From assembly GCA_030544685.1 (NCBI GenBank), contig CP086683.1:2976001-3040000 (forward strand): 64,000 nt of DNA. The letters are read 5' to 3'. A program made the translations under genes and the position numbers. The notes below the pieces were generated by a model, which had not been told where the DNA came from, searched no databases, and saw nothing but the letters and a program-made list of their open reading frames with translations. This DNA comes from Pseudomonas sp. B21_DOA. Its GTDB lineage: Bacteria; Pseudomonadota; Gammaproteobacteria; Pseudomonadales; Pseudomonadaceae. Positions 28,379-38,700 of the stretch are shown here, one piece after another (the stretch's first letter is position 1; each line of letters opens with the position of its first letter).

Positions 28379-30203
28379 CTACGGCTGCCAGGAACTCTTC
28401 TCGCCACTCAACTTGCGATCAAGGAAACTCGCCGCACTGATCAACGCCAGATGCGTCAGCGCTTGCGGCGTGTTGCCCAGATGCCGGCCATGGCTGTCGA
28501 ACTCTTCGGCGTACAGCCCAAGCGGGTTGGCGTATCGCAGCAATTGCTCGAACTCCAGATGAGCCTTTTCTACTTGCCCGGCCCGAGCCAGGCATTCGAC
28601 GTACCAGAACGAACACGCAGCGAACGCGCCTTCGGTGCCGCTGAGGCCATCGATGTTGGCGTCTTCGTTGCGATAGCGATAGACCATGCCGTCGCGCACC
28701 AGGGTTTTTCGATCGCCTCGAGGGTCGACAGCCAGCGCGGGTCCTTGGCGCTGACGAAACGTACCAGCGGCATCAGCAGCATCGAGCCGTCCAGCGCGGT
28801 GCCGCCCTTGTACTGGACGAAATGCCCGCGTTCTTCATCCCAGAAGTTGTCCCAGATGTCGGTGTAGATCGCTTGCCGGGTCTGATCCCAACGGGCGAAC
28901 GGTGCCGGCAGCGAACGCTTGGAGGCCAGACGTATCGCCCGGTCCAGCGCCACCCAGCACATCAGCCGCGAGTGCAGGAAGTGATGGGTCTCACCGCGCA
29001 TTTCCCAGATGCCGACATCTTCGCTCTGCCAGGTCTCGCAAACCTGATCGACCACCTCGCCGACGTGCCGCCAGCCTTCGTGGGAAATCGCGTCGCCGTA
29101 CTTGTTGACCAGATACACGGCGTCCATCAGCTCACCGAAGATGTCGAGCTGGATTTGGTCATAAGCGCCATTACCGATGCGCACCGGTTGCGCCCCGCCG
29201 TGACCGGACAGGTGCGCGAGTTCGGTTTCCGGCAATTCCTGCTGGCCGTCGATGGCATAGAGGATGTTGAGTTTCATCGGTTTGCCGCAGCAATCGCTGA
29301 CCCGTCCGCGCAGCCACTGCATGTAATGGTTGGCCTCGTCGACAAAACCCAGGCGCATGAACGCGTAAACGGTGAACGAGGCATCGCGGATCCATGTGTA
29401 GCGATAGTCCCAATTGCGCTCGCCGCCGGGAGTTTCCGGCAGGCCGAAGGTGGCGGCGGCAAGGATCGCACCGTGCCGGCGTGAGGTCAGCAGTTTCAGG
29501 GCGAGGGCGGAGCGGTTGACCATTTCCCGCCAGCGTCCGCGATAGTTGGATTGGCCGATCCAGCCACGCCAGAATTTCAGGGTGCGCTGCATGCACAGCT
29601 CGGCGGCGCCTTCAGTAAAGCGCGGGTCGTCGCTGCCGCCGAGCATGAATGCGGCGGTTTCGTTGTGCTCGAGGGTGAACTGCGCGACGGCGGCTTGCGC
29701 GTCGATTTGCAGCGCCTGATCCGAGGCAAGGCGTATCGACGGCTGGCCAACGGCGTGGAACGTCACGTCCTTGGCGCCCATCTCTGCCCGGGTGTCGGCG
29801 CGACCGTAGTCGTGGCGCACCGCGCAACGCAGGTTGAACGTCGCCGAGCCGCTGACCACGCGCACCCGGCGCATCAGCAGGGGCAGGGCGTCGACATCGT
29901 CACCGATGGGCAGCAGATCGGTGACTTCCACCACCGCGTGTTCGCTCAGCCAGCGGGTCTGCAAGACGTTGGTGTCGGGCAGATAAATCTGTTCCCGGCG
30001 CGCATCCGGCAAGTCCGGCGCGAGCTGGAAAATCCCTGCTTGCGGGGTGTCGAGCAGCGAGCAGAAAATCGTCGGGCTGTCGAACTCCGGCCAGCAGAAA
30101 AATCCACGCTGCCCTTGTCGTTGACCAGTGCGGCGCTGCGCATGTCGCCGATGATGCCATGGGCACCGATGGGACTTTGTTGTTCCACTTCAGGCTCAGC
30201 CAT
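28379..30203 (-). CDS. GH15-family glucoamylase-like protein, two frameshifts
   Basis: The restored protein is 608 aa. The N-terminus MAEPEVEQQSPIGAHGIIGD is typical of the GH15 or trehalase-like family. The frame breaks at A5 30098-30102; one more base gives SVDFFCWPEFDSPTIF. It breaks again at T5 28705-28709, restoring EKTLVRDGMVYRYRNEDAN. The (alpha/alpha)6 catalytic domain contains NWDYRYTWIRDASF with a general-acid candidate. Its start overlaps the SDR gene stop, so the two are cotranscribed. Substrate (trehalose or an alpha-glucan) is not decided. Confidence 0.85.
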
Positions 30204-30995
30204 TGCCGCGAAACTCCGGATAGAGGCTCATCCCGCCATCGATGAACAGGGTGGTGCCGACGATGTAGTCAGACACATCGGAAGCGAGGAAAACCACTGC
30301 GTTGGCAACATCCTCGACATCGCCAATGCGTCCGTAGGGAATCAGTTCGAGGAGTTTTTCGCCGGCTTCGCCTGCGGTGGTGTCAGCGTTGATCGCGGTG
30401 CTGATCGCACCGGGCGCAATGCTGTTGATGCGGATGCGCTGGTGGCTGACTTCCTGGGCGAGGCTCTGCATCAACTGATCGACGCCGCCCTTCGATGCCG
30501 CGTAATTGACATGCCCGGCCCACGGAATGCGCTGGTGCACCGAACTCATGTGAATGATCTTGCCCGCCGCGCGCGACACGCCTTCGCGCACGCCCTGACG
30601 CTGGAAAATCCGCAACGCCGCCCGCGCGCAGAGGAACTGCCCGGTGAGGTTGACGCCGATTACCGTGTTCCAGTCGTCGAGCGTCATGTCCACGGCGGCA
30701 GCGTCTTTTGCAGGCCGGAATTGGCGACGAGAATGTCCAGCGAGCCGAAGGCTTCGACGGTCTTGGCGAACAGCCTTTCGACCTCTTCTTCCTTCGAGAC
30801 ATCGGCGCCGATGGCGAGGGCCTTGCCGCCTTCGGCGTTGATCTGTGCAGCCAGTTCTTCGGCGGGTTTGGCGCTGCTGTTGTAGTTGATCACGACCGCA
30901 GCGCCGGCGGCGGCCAGTGCTTTAGCGGCGGCATGGCCGATGCCGGAGCTGGCACCCGTGACCAGCGCCACCTGATGAGCGAGGGAAATCTGCAT
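30196..30995 (-). CDS. Short-chain dehydrogenase (glucose 1-dehydrogenase-like), frameshifted
   Basis: The restored protein is 266 aa. The Rossmann motif TGASSGIG is near residue 15. NSG follows, and the catalytic Tyr and Lys are in YAASK, with Ser in MSSVH. The frame breaks at T4 30706-30709; one more base gives SGLQKDAAAVDMTLDDW. The start MQISLAHQVAL is clear. It is operonic with the GH15 gene. Together they could release and oxidise glucose, an inference from annotation patterns only. Confidence 0.87.
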
Positions 30996-31086
30996 GACGA
31001 TTCGCGCCTTGGTTCCAGAGACTTAAGTAGCTGACTGATGGCAGACGCTGAGAGTTCATTTGCTGGAAGCGGTGATTGCGCTGGCC

Positions 31087-31114
31087 CCTTCGCGAGCAGG
31101 CTCGCTCCCACAGG
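31087..31114. repeat. Single REP element
   Basis: CTTCGCGAGCAGGCTCGCTCC lies in the gap between the divergent SDR and MFS genes. Confidence 0.75.
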
Positions 31115-31228
31115 GGACGGCATTTCGAATGTGCGAGCGAAGGGGCCTTCACAGACCGCTAACAATTGCGCGCTTCCACGGCATTCAAGGCTATGGCAAC
31201 TTGGCCGCCCCTGATGAGGCTGCAATCG

Positions 31229-32401
31229 ATGGCAAATCCCTACCGCGAATTGTTCACCGCCCCCGGCGCCCGTGCGTTTGTGCTGGCCGGGATGCTGGCG
31301 CGCATGCCGATTTCCATGACCGGCATTGGCCTGATCACCATGCTCGCGCAGTTGAACGGTGGTTATGCGCTGGCGGGTGCGGTGGCGGCGACGTTTGCCT
31401 TGGCCACGGCGTTTTGCGCGCCGCAGGTATCGCGACTGGTTGACCGCTACGGGCAGGGGCGGGTGCTGCCGATCGCAGCGCTGACCGGTGGCGGTGGGTT
31501 ATTGATGTTGCTGCTGTGCACGCGTTTGCAGGCGCCGGACTGGACCTTGTTCGTCTTCGCCGCGCTGGCCGGGTGCATGCCGAGCATGTCGGCGATGGTG
31601 CGGGCGCGCTGGACCGAGATCTATCGTGGCCAGCCGCAATTGCAGACGGCGTATGCGCTGGAGTCGGTGCTCGACGAAGTGTGTTTTATCGTCGGGCCGC
31701 CGCTGTCGGTGGGCCTGTCGGTCGCGGTGTTTCCCGAAGCCGGGCCGCTGGCGGCGCTGTTGGCCCTGGCCATCGGCGTGACGGTGTTTGTCGCCCAGCG
31801 CAGCACCGAGCCGCCCGTGCACGTGCAGGAGTCGCAGCATCAGGGCTCGATCATTCGCTCGACCGACGTGCAATGGCTGCTGGCGTTGATGCTGGCGATG
31901 GGCGTGATCGTCGGAGTCATCGATGTGGTCAGCGTCGCTTTCGCTCAACATCAGGGCCAGCCGGCAGCGGCGAGTATTGTCTTGTCGGTATACGCGATTG
32001 GCTCATGCCTGGCCGGCATCGCCTTCGGTGCGATGCGTTCGAAACTGCCGTTGCCGCGCCTGTTTCTCTACGGCGGCGTGGCGACGGCGGTGACCACGCT
32101 GCCGCTGCTTTTGGCGAGCAACATCCTCGGCTTGTCGATCGCGGTATTTATCGCCGGCCTGTTCTTTTCGCCGACGCTGATTGTGGCAATGGCGTTGATC
32201 GAACGCATCGTGCCACCGGCCAAACTGACCGAGGGCCTGACCTGGCTGGTGACCGGGCTGAGCATCGGCGTGGCGATCGGCGCCGCCGGTTCCGGCGCGC
32301 TGGTGGATGCGTTTGGTGCGCGCAGCGGGTTTTGGCTGGCGATAGCGGCGGGGGCGGTGGTACTGGTTTCAGCGTTTCAAAGTTTCCGTCACTTGAAATA
32401 A
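31229..32401 (+). CDS. MFS transporter
   Basis: This 390-aa protein has twelve predicted transmembrane helices. The start at MANPYRELFTAPGARAF was preferred over an in-frame ATG 21 codons upstream. The loop between helices 2 and 3 carries SRLVDRYGQGRVLP, a version of the MFS motif A (G/DxxxDRxGRR). The central loop has TEPPVHVQESQHQG. Substrate unknown. It is divergent from the SDR gene. Confidence 0.85.
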   Translation: MANPYRELFTAPGARAFVLAGMLARMPISMTGIGLITMLAQLNGGYALAGAVAATFALATAFCAPQVSRLVDRYGQGRVLPIAALTGGGGLLMLLLCTRLQAPDWTLFVFAALAGCMPSMSAMVRARWTEIYRGQPQLQTAYALESVLDEVCFIVGPPLSVGLSVAVFPEAGPLAALLALAIGVTVFVAQRSTEPPVHVQESQHQGSIIRSTDVQWLLALMLAMGVIVGVIDVVSVAFAQHQGQPAAASIVLSVYAIGSCLAGIAFGAMRSKLPLPRLFLYGGVATAVTTLPLLLASNILGLSIAVFIAGLFFSPTLIVAMALIERIVPPAKLTEGLTWLVTGLSIGVAIGAAGSGALVDAFGARSGFWLAIAAGAVVLVSAFQSFRHLK

Positions 32402-32410
32402 CAATCCTGT

Positions 32411-32540
32411 TGTAGGAGCTGACGAGTGCAACGAGGCTGCGATCTTTTGACTTTGACTTTGGATTTTGAAGATCAAGATCAAGATCAAAGATCGCAGCCT
32501 CGTTGCACTCGTCAGCTCCTACGCTCCTACGCTCCTACAG
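32411..32540. repeat. Long inverted repeat with short tandem repeats
   Basis: TGTAGGAGCTGACGAGTGCA and the following ACGAGGCTGCGATCTTT are repeated as an exact inverted copy about 50 nt later. The loop holds ATCAAG repeated, and the right arm ends with GCTCCTAC three times in tandem. It lies between convergent genes and could end transcription from both sides. The GTAGGAGC..GGCTGCGATCTTTTGA form recurs at 60768. Confidence 0.85.
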
Positions 32541-32549
32541 GAAATGGGG

Positions 32550-33681
32550 TTACCAGCCTCGTCCTGAGTTGATCCAGAAGTTGACGGATAGCGAAGTCGA
32601 CACCGACTCCACCTGATGGAACCAGCCCTCTGGCAAAAACAGCAGATCCCCAGCCTCCAGCGTCACCCGCAAAAACGTCACCTCCCGCGCTGCCGGGAAA
32701 CGTTCATAGTCCGGCGCGTCCGGGTTGAAATCGCAGCCATCCAGGCCTCCCTTGGGCGCTGTCGACCAGGTGCCCAGCGCTTCGCGGTGATGCGGCGCGG
32801 CGAGGGTGAATTTTTCTGCCCCCAGACCTGGGCGAAGAGGTTGTCGGTGTCATCGCGGTGCAACGGCGTCAGCGTGCCCTTGGGGCCGATCCAGATCCGT
32901 GGCGGGATGAACAGCGAGGTGTCGAAGTAGGGCGGGTATTGGATCTGTTGCAGCAATTGCGCCGGCAGAATGTTGTTGCCCATGTACGCCGGCGGCTCGC
33001 CGTCCGCGCCCTTGACCGCCGGGCTGTCCAGCGAGGCGATGAATTCGGCCATCGAGGTCGAGCGGAAATCACGCTCGGTGGAAAAGGTCTTCTTCACGTA
33101 ATCGCCGTGGCGGGTGATGCCCTGCAGTTCAGCAAAATGCACCAGCGATTCCTCACGGCTCAGGCTGAACAACGGCCAGTCGTGCAGGGCATTGCTGATC
33201 ACCAACGGAATGCCGTTGGGCAGATAACGGGTTTCGAATTCGTGTCGGCTCAACTCGGCGCGCGCACGCCGTTCGATGCTGGTCTGCCGAGGCAGCGCAG
33301 CAGTGAGCTTTTCACTGAAGCGCGGCGGCGTCGGGTAGCGCTTGTTCATGTCGACTTTTTCCACCGTGCCGCCACCCTGGCGGGCGTGGTCGATGATCTG
33401 CGGCAACATCGTCGCCAGACCCATGTTGCCGCCGATCTTCAGGCGCCCGCTGGCGAACAGTTCCTCGACGTTGACCACGCCGGCCATGATCCCGAGAAAG
33501 TCTTTTTCCGCGACTTCGATGGTCACGTTCGGACGCGGGTGACGCCCGACTTCCGTGCGCTGGCTGGTCTTGATGTCATACCAGTACGCCTGCTGCGCGC
33601 TGAAAATGAACTGGAAAACCCCTCAATGCCGACCGCGCCGGCGTTGGCGAACAACTTGCCCAGAATGCTCTGCAGGTCCAC
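32550..33681 (-). CDS. SCP2 and JmjC-like cupin fusion protein, two frameshifts, PvdS-regulated
   Basis: The restored protein is 377 aa from a GTG start preceded by GAGGG. The N-terminal 110 residues form an SCP2 sterol-carrier-like domain (IMAGVVNVEELFASGRLKIGGN). The rest is a cupin_8/JmjC-type domain, with LHRDDTDN giving HxD and GWFHQVES the distal His, a possible Fe(II)/2-oxoglutarate oxygenase. Breaks at A4 33615-33618 and T5 32811-32815 are each healed by one base (EGFFQFIFS; WGQKKFTLAAPHH). A perfect iron-starvation box upstream ties it to pyoverdine. Its role is not known to me. Confidence 0.82.
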
Positions 33682-33721
33682 GGTGATGCCCTCGCGATTG
33701 TTGTTTTTTCCTGAACAGGCA

Positions 33722-33745
33722 ACGAGCGGCTGGCGGCGGAATTTA
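33722..33745 (-). promoter_or_regulatory. Iron-starvation (PvdS) box of the SCP2-cupin gene
   Basis: On the minus strand TAAAT is followed by exactly 16 bases and CGT, the PvdS consensus. It lies 41 nt upstream of the GTG start. Confidence 0.8.
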
Positions 33746-33758
33746 GCGGGCGGGCGAC

Positions 33759-33782
33759 TAATTTGTCCGGCGAGTGATCCGT
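33759..33782 (+). promoter_or_regulatory. Iron-starvation (PvdS) box variant of the thioesterase operon
   Basis: On the plus strand TAATT, 16 bases and CGT, one mismatch from TAAAT-N16-CGT. It lies 34 nt upstream of the thioesterase GTG, back to back with the box at 33722-33745. Confidence 0.65.
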
Positions 33783-33816
33783 CTTTCTTGCAGACACATT
33801 TTTCAAGGAAAGCGCG

Positions 33817-34557
33817 GTGACCAAGCTGACATTGCTGTGCCTGCCCTATTCGGGCGCCAGCGCCATGGTTTACAGCCGCTGGCGGCGTCAACTGCCGACG
33901 TGGCTGCAATTGCAACCGGTGGAACTGCCGGGGCGTGGCGCGCGGTTCGATGAGCCCCTGCAAACCGACATGCGCGCACTGGCGCGGCAACTGGCGCGCG
34001 AGCACAAAGCGGGGCTGCAAGGCCCGTATGCGTTGTTCGGGCATAGCCTGGGTGCGTTGCTCGCCTGCGAAATGGCCCATGCCTTTCGCGAACTCGGCAT
34101 GCCCGAGCCGCTGGCGCTATTTGCCTCCGGCACCGCCGCACCGACGATGCGCAGCGATTACGACCGCGGCTTTGCCGAACCGCGCAGTGATGCAGAGCTC
34201 ATCGAACAGCTGCGCACCTTTCAGGGCACCAGCGAAGAAGTCCTCGCCAATAAAGAGTTGATGAGCCTGACCCTGCCGGTGCTGCGCGCCGATTTCATGA
34301 TGTGCGGGCGCTTCACGCCTGCCCAGCGGCCCTTGCTCAATTGCCCGGTGCACGTGCTCGGTGGCAAGGAAGACCGCGCCACCACCGAACAACTGATCGG
34401 CTGGAGCAAAGAGACCCTGGGCAGTTTCTCGGTGGACATGATGACCGGCGGGCATTTCTTCATTCATGAGCACGAAGCGCGGGTCATTCGCGCGATCAAG
34501 ACGCATCTGGAAGTGCATCACCGGCGCCTTGCGCAGGCCGCGCAACCGGCGTTCTGA
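33817..34557 (+). CDS. pvdG: Type II thioesterase of the pyoverdine locus
   Basis: This 246-aa stand-alone thioesterase likely removes wrong or stalled acyl groups from NRPS carrier proteins. The start is GTG with AAGGA upstream. LCLPYSGASAMVYSRW is the oxyanion segment, FGHSLGALLA holds the nucleophile Ser (about residue 75), and TGGHFFIHEH the His. I chose the symbol by likeness to PvdG of P. aeruginosa, but in that species the gene sits beside pvdL, so a different type II enzyme is possible. SyrP-like follows 35 nt later. Confidence 0.85.
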   Translation: MTKLTLLCLPYSGASAMVYSRWRRQLPTWLQLQPVELPGRGARFDEPLQTDMRALARQLAREHKAGLQGPYALFGHSLGALLACEMAHAFRELGMPEPLALFASGTAAPTMRSDYDRGFAEPRSDAELIEQLRTFQGTSEEVLANKELMSLTLPVLRADFMMCGRFTPAQRPLLNCPVHVLGGKEDRATTEQLIGWSKETLGSFSVDMMTGGHFFIHEHEARVIRAIKTHLEVHHRRLAQAAQPAF

Positions 34558-34592
34558 GACGCGACTCATCTATCATTTTCAGGAGGCCAGTC

Positions 34593-35575
34593 ATGGCTGT
34601 TGCTCTGGGATTTTCCGTTCGGCCGCTGCTGCCTGAGCGCGGGCGCTTGCCGCTGCTGGTCGAGGCGGGCGATGCCGACACCGATCTGTTGGCGGTATTC
34701 GATGAATTGCAGGCGTTGGTTGACGAGCACCTGCTGCGCGACGGTGGCGTGCTGTTTCGCGGCTTTCGCCTCGACGGCGCCGAGCAGTTCCGCCAGTTTG
34801 CCGCGAGTTTCGGCCATCCATTGCTCAACTACGAGTTCGGCTCGACGCCGCGCACCAACGTCACCCAAGGCGTGTACACCTCCACCGAATACCCGGCGCA
34901 CCAAAGCATTCCGCTGCACAACGAACAGGCCTATTCCCGCGACTGGCCGATGAAGATCTGGTTCTACAGCATGATCGCCGCCAGGTCCGGCGGTGAGACG
35001 CCGATTGCCGACAGCCGCGAAGTCTACCGGCGCATCCCCGTGGCGATCCGCGAGCGTTTCGTCAGTAAAGGCCTGATGTATGTGCGCAACTTCGGCAATG
35101 GCCTCGACGTGGCGTGGGAAGACGTGTTCAACACCGAAGACCGTGAAGTCGTCGAGGCCTACTGCAAGGCTCACGGCATCGTCTGCGAATGGAAGGACGA
35201 CGGTGAGCTGCGCACGCGGCAGACCTGTCAGGCGGTGGCGGTGCACCCGGTGACGGGCGACCACGTCTGGTTCAATCAGGCGCACCTGTTTCACATCTCC
35301 AATCTGCCAGCGGACGTACGCGAAAGCCTGCTCGACATCGTCGACGAAGAAGACCTGCCGCGTAACGTCTACTACGGCGACGGCTCGCCGATCGAAGACG
35401 AAGTGCTGGCGCAGATTCGTGCGGTGCTCGACGACTGTGCGATCAGTTTCCCTGGCAGGAGGGCGATGTGCTGATGCTCGACAACATGCTTTCGGCTCAC
35501 GCGCGCTCACCGTTCGAAGGGCCGCGCAAAGTTATCGTGGCGATGGCCGAGGGGCATTCGCAGGACGTGCGCTGA
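34593..35575 (+). CDS. SyrP-like aspartyl beta-hydroxylase, frameshifted
   Basis: This TauD/SyrP-family non-heme Fe(II), 2-oxoglutarate enzyme probably hydroxylates carrier-bound Asp at the beta carbon. The restored protein is 327 aa. AHQSIPLHNEQAYS supplies the HxE iron ligands. The frame breaks at C3 35450-35452; one more C gives SFPWQEGDVLMLDNMLSAHAR, which brings back the distal His and the Arg for 2-oxoglutarate. AGGAGG supports the start. An Asp-specific module lies in the second NRPS gene, consistent with beta-hydroxy-Asp in the product. Confidence 0.88.
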
Positions 35576-35597
35576 CCTGTTCGCAACCCTTCAACTC

Positions 35598-35634
35598 AAA
35601 TGCCGAATCCGGGCCTGTACCGGCTTCGGCATTT
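35598..35634 (+). terminator. Terminator hairpin after the SyrP-like gene
   Basis: The 10-bp stem AAATGCCGAA/TTCGGCATTT encloses a second pairing, CCGG/CCGG. It lies 22 nt after the stop and before the next promoter, so the NRPS genes have their own transcript. Confidence 0.75.
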
Positions 35635-35681
35635 GTCTGTCTGGCCTTTGTACCGTCGGGCCGTGATTGCCGCAGGCGCGC

Positions 35682-35705
35682 TAAATCATTGCGCGGGCCA
35701 TTCGT
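35682..35705 (+). promoter_or_regulatory. Iron-starvation (PvdS) box of the NRPS operon
   Basis: TAAAT at 35682, exactly 16 bases, then CGT at 35703: a perfect PvdS consensus, 58 nt upstream of the first NRPS gene. Confidence 0.88.
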
Positions 35706-35762
35706 TCTTGTTGATACGACCGGGTCTCCAGGTCACGCCGCCGATCAGCAAGGACTCCACGC

Positions 35763-38700
35763 ATGAATGCCGCAGACGCACAGAAACTAGCCCGCCGCTT
35801 TATCGAATTGCCCCAGGACAAACGCCGTCTGTTCCTCGCCGGCATGGCCCGCGAGGGCATCGATTTTGCGCAGCTTCCGATGACCGCCTGCGACGGCATC
35901 GCCGAGCGTGACGGCCTGTCTTACGCGCAGCAGCGCATGTGGTTTCTCTGGCAGCTGGAGCCGACCAGCGCCGCCTACAACCTGCCGATGGCGGTGCGTC
36001 TGGAGGGCGATCTAAACGTCGAGGCACTGGAACAGGCCTTCAGTCGTCTGGCGGCGCGCCACGAATGTTTGCGCACCACCTTCGGCCAGGACGGCGAGCG
36101 TGCCTTCCAGCGCGTGGCCGCACCGCAGCCACTGAAACTGCCGGTGACTGACCTGAGCGAGTTGCCCCAAGCCCAGCGCTGGCCGCTGGCGCAGCAGCAC
36201 ATGATGGCCGAGGCGACCCAGGCCTTCGACCTGCAGAACGGCCCGCTGCTGAGCCTGCGGCTGTTGCGCCTGGCCGCGCAGGAACACGTGCTGCTGCTGA
36301 CCCTGCATCACATCATCGCCGACGGCTGGTCGATGAACATTCTGATCGACGAATTCATGCGCACCTACGACGCGTTGGTGGCCGGGCGTGAACCGACCCT
36401 GGCGCCGCTGACCGTGCAATACCGCGACTACGCACTGTGGCAACGCAGCTGGCTGGAGGCCGGTGAGCGCGAGCGGCAACTGGACTACTGGCGCACGCAA
36501 CTGGGTGACGAACATCCCGTGCTGGAATTGCCCACCGACCGCGCTTATCCGGCGCAAGCCAGCCATCAGGGCGCACGCCTGGAAACGGTGATCGACGCAG
36601 CCCTGCGCGAAGAGCTGAAAAACCTTGCGCAGCGTCAGGGCGTGACCTTGTTCGTGGTGTTGCTGGCAGCGTTCAAGACCCTGTTGCATCGCTACAGCGG
36701 CCAGACCGATATTCGTGTTGGCGGGCTGATCGCCAACCGCACCCGCAGTGAAACCGAAGGCCTGATCGGTTTCTTCGTCAACACGCAGATCCTGCGCAGC
36801 GCGGTCACCGCACAAACGCCCTTCACTGAGTTGCTGCAGAACCTGCGCCAGGCTGCACTGGGCGCTCAGGCCCATCAGGATCTGCCGTTCGACGCCTTGA
36901 TCGAAGCCCTGCAACCGGCGCGCAGCCAAAGCCACAATCCGCTGTTTCAAGTGATGTTCAACCACCAGCCGCTGGTTACCGATTTGCATCAGGCGCAACT
37001 CGCTTCAGGCTTGCGCGTGGGTTATCTGAGCGAAGAGCAACTGGCCGGCAGCGCTCGGCAACACGCGGCCACCAGTGATCTGATGCTCGACACCCGCGAG
37101 GAGGGCGAGCAACTGTTTGCCGCCTTCACGTACGCCACGGATATTTTTGATGCCGCGACCATCGCCGCGCTGGCCGGGCATTGGCGCAACATTCTCCAGT
37201 CGGTGTGCCGTGATCCGCAGCAGTTGATCGGCGAAGTGACGATGCTCGCCGACAGCGAACGGCAAGCGCTGATACAAGCGACTGCACCCGTGCCTCGGTT
37301 TACCAGCGTGCAAAGCCTGTTCGAAGCGCAAGTCGCGCGCACTGCGCAAGCCCCGGCGGTGCTGTTGGCCACAGCGCCTGCGCCGACATTCAGCTACGAC
37401 GAGCTCAACAGCCGCAGCAATCGTCTGGCCCATCAGTTGCGCGCACAGGGTGTCGGCCCGGACGTGCTGGTCGGCGTCGCGCTGGAGCGTTCGCTGGAAC
37501 TGGCGGTGGCGCTGCTGGCCGTGCTCAAGGCCGGCGGTGCCTATGTGCCGCTGGATCCGCAGACCCCGGTCGAACGCTTGCGCCATGTGCTCGCTGACAG
37601 TGGTTTGAAACTGTTGCTCAGCGACCAGCAAAGCCTCGCCAGCCTGCCGCCACTCGACGGCATCGAGTGCCTGTGTCTGGAGCAATTGCCCGCCAGCGAG
37701 CAGAGCGACAACCTGCCGGTCACTGTCGAGGCTGACAACCTCGCGTACGTGATCTACACCTCTGGCTCCACCGGGCGGCCGAAAGGCGTGGCGGTCAGTC
37801 ATGGCGCGCTGAGCGAGTTTATCGCCCGCGCCATCGACTACAGCGATCTGCGCGAAGGCGACCGGGTTCTGCAATTCGCCACCAGCAGCTTCGACGGTTT
37901 CGTCGAGCAGTTTTTCCCGCCGCTTTGCCATGGCGCGAGCGTGGTCATGCGCGACGCGCCGTTGTGGGACAGCGCGACGCTGCATCAGGTCATCATCGAT
38001 CACGGCATCACTCTGGCCGACCTGCCGGCGGCCTACTGGTATTGGCTGGTGCAGGAATACGCGGCGAAACCGCCGGCCAGTTTCGGTGCGCTGCGGCAGA
38101 TTCACGTCGGCGGCGAAGCCATGGCCGTGGATGGATTGCGCTTGTGGCAGCAGGCCGGCCTGGGGCATGTGCGTTTGCTCAACACCTACGGCCCGACCGA
38201 GGCCACGGTGGTCTCGACGATTCATGACTGCACCGCGCTGACCGCGCAGGACGTGTCGTGGCGCGGCATGCCGATCGGCCTCGGACTGGCAGCGCGGCGT
38301 CTGTACGTGCTCGACGATGATCTGAACCTGCTGCCGCAAGGTGCGGTGGGCGAGTTGTACATCGGTGGGCCGGGGCTGGCGCGCGGTTATCAGCGTCAGC
38401 CGAGCCTCAGTGCCGAGCGTTTCATCGCCGACCCGTTTGCCGACGGCCAGCGCCTGTACCGCACCGGCGACCGTGCACGGCTGCGCAGCGATGGCGCGCT
38501 GGAATATGTCGGTCGGGTCGATCATCAGGTGAAGATTCGCGGCTTCCGCATCGAACTGGGCGAGATCGAATCGCGCCTGCAGCAATCTCCGGGCGTTCGC
38601 GAAGCAGTGGTGCTGGCGGTGCCGTTCGCCGGCGGTGCGCAACTGGTCGCTTACGTGGTGACAGAACCTGCGGTGCTTGCCAGCGCGGCAACGCAAACGG

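Noticed and set aside
3651..32540. CRISPR array, suggested by regularly repeated REP sequences
   Set aside because: The units are inverted palindromic pairs at irregular places, without regular spacers or cas genes.
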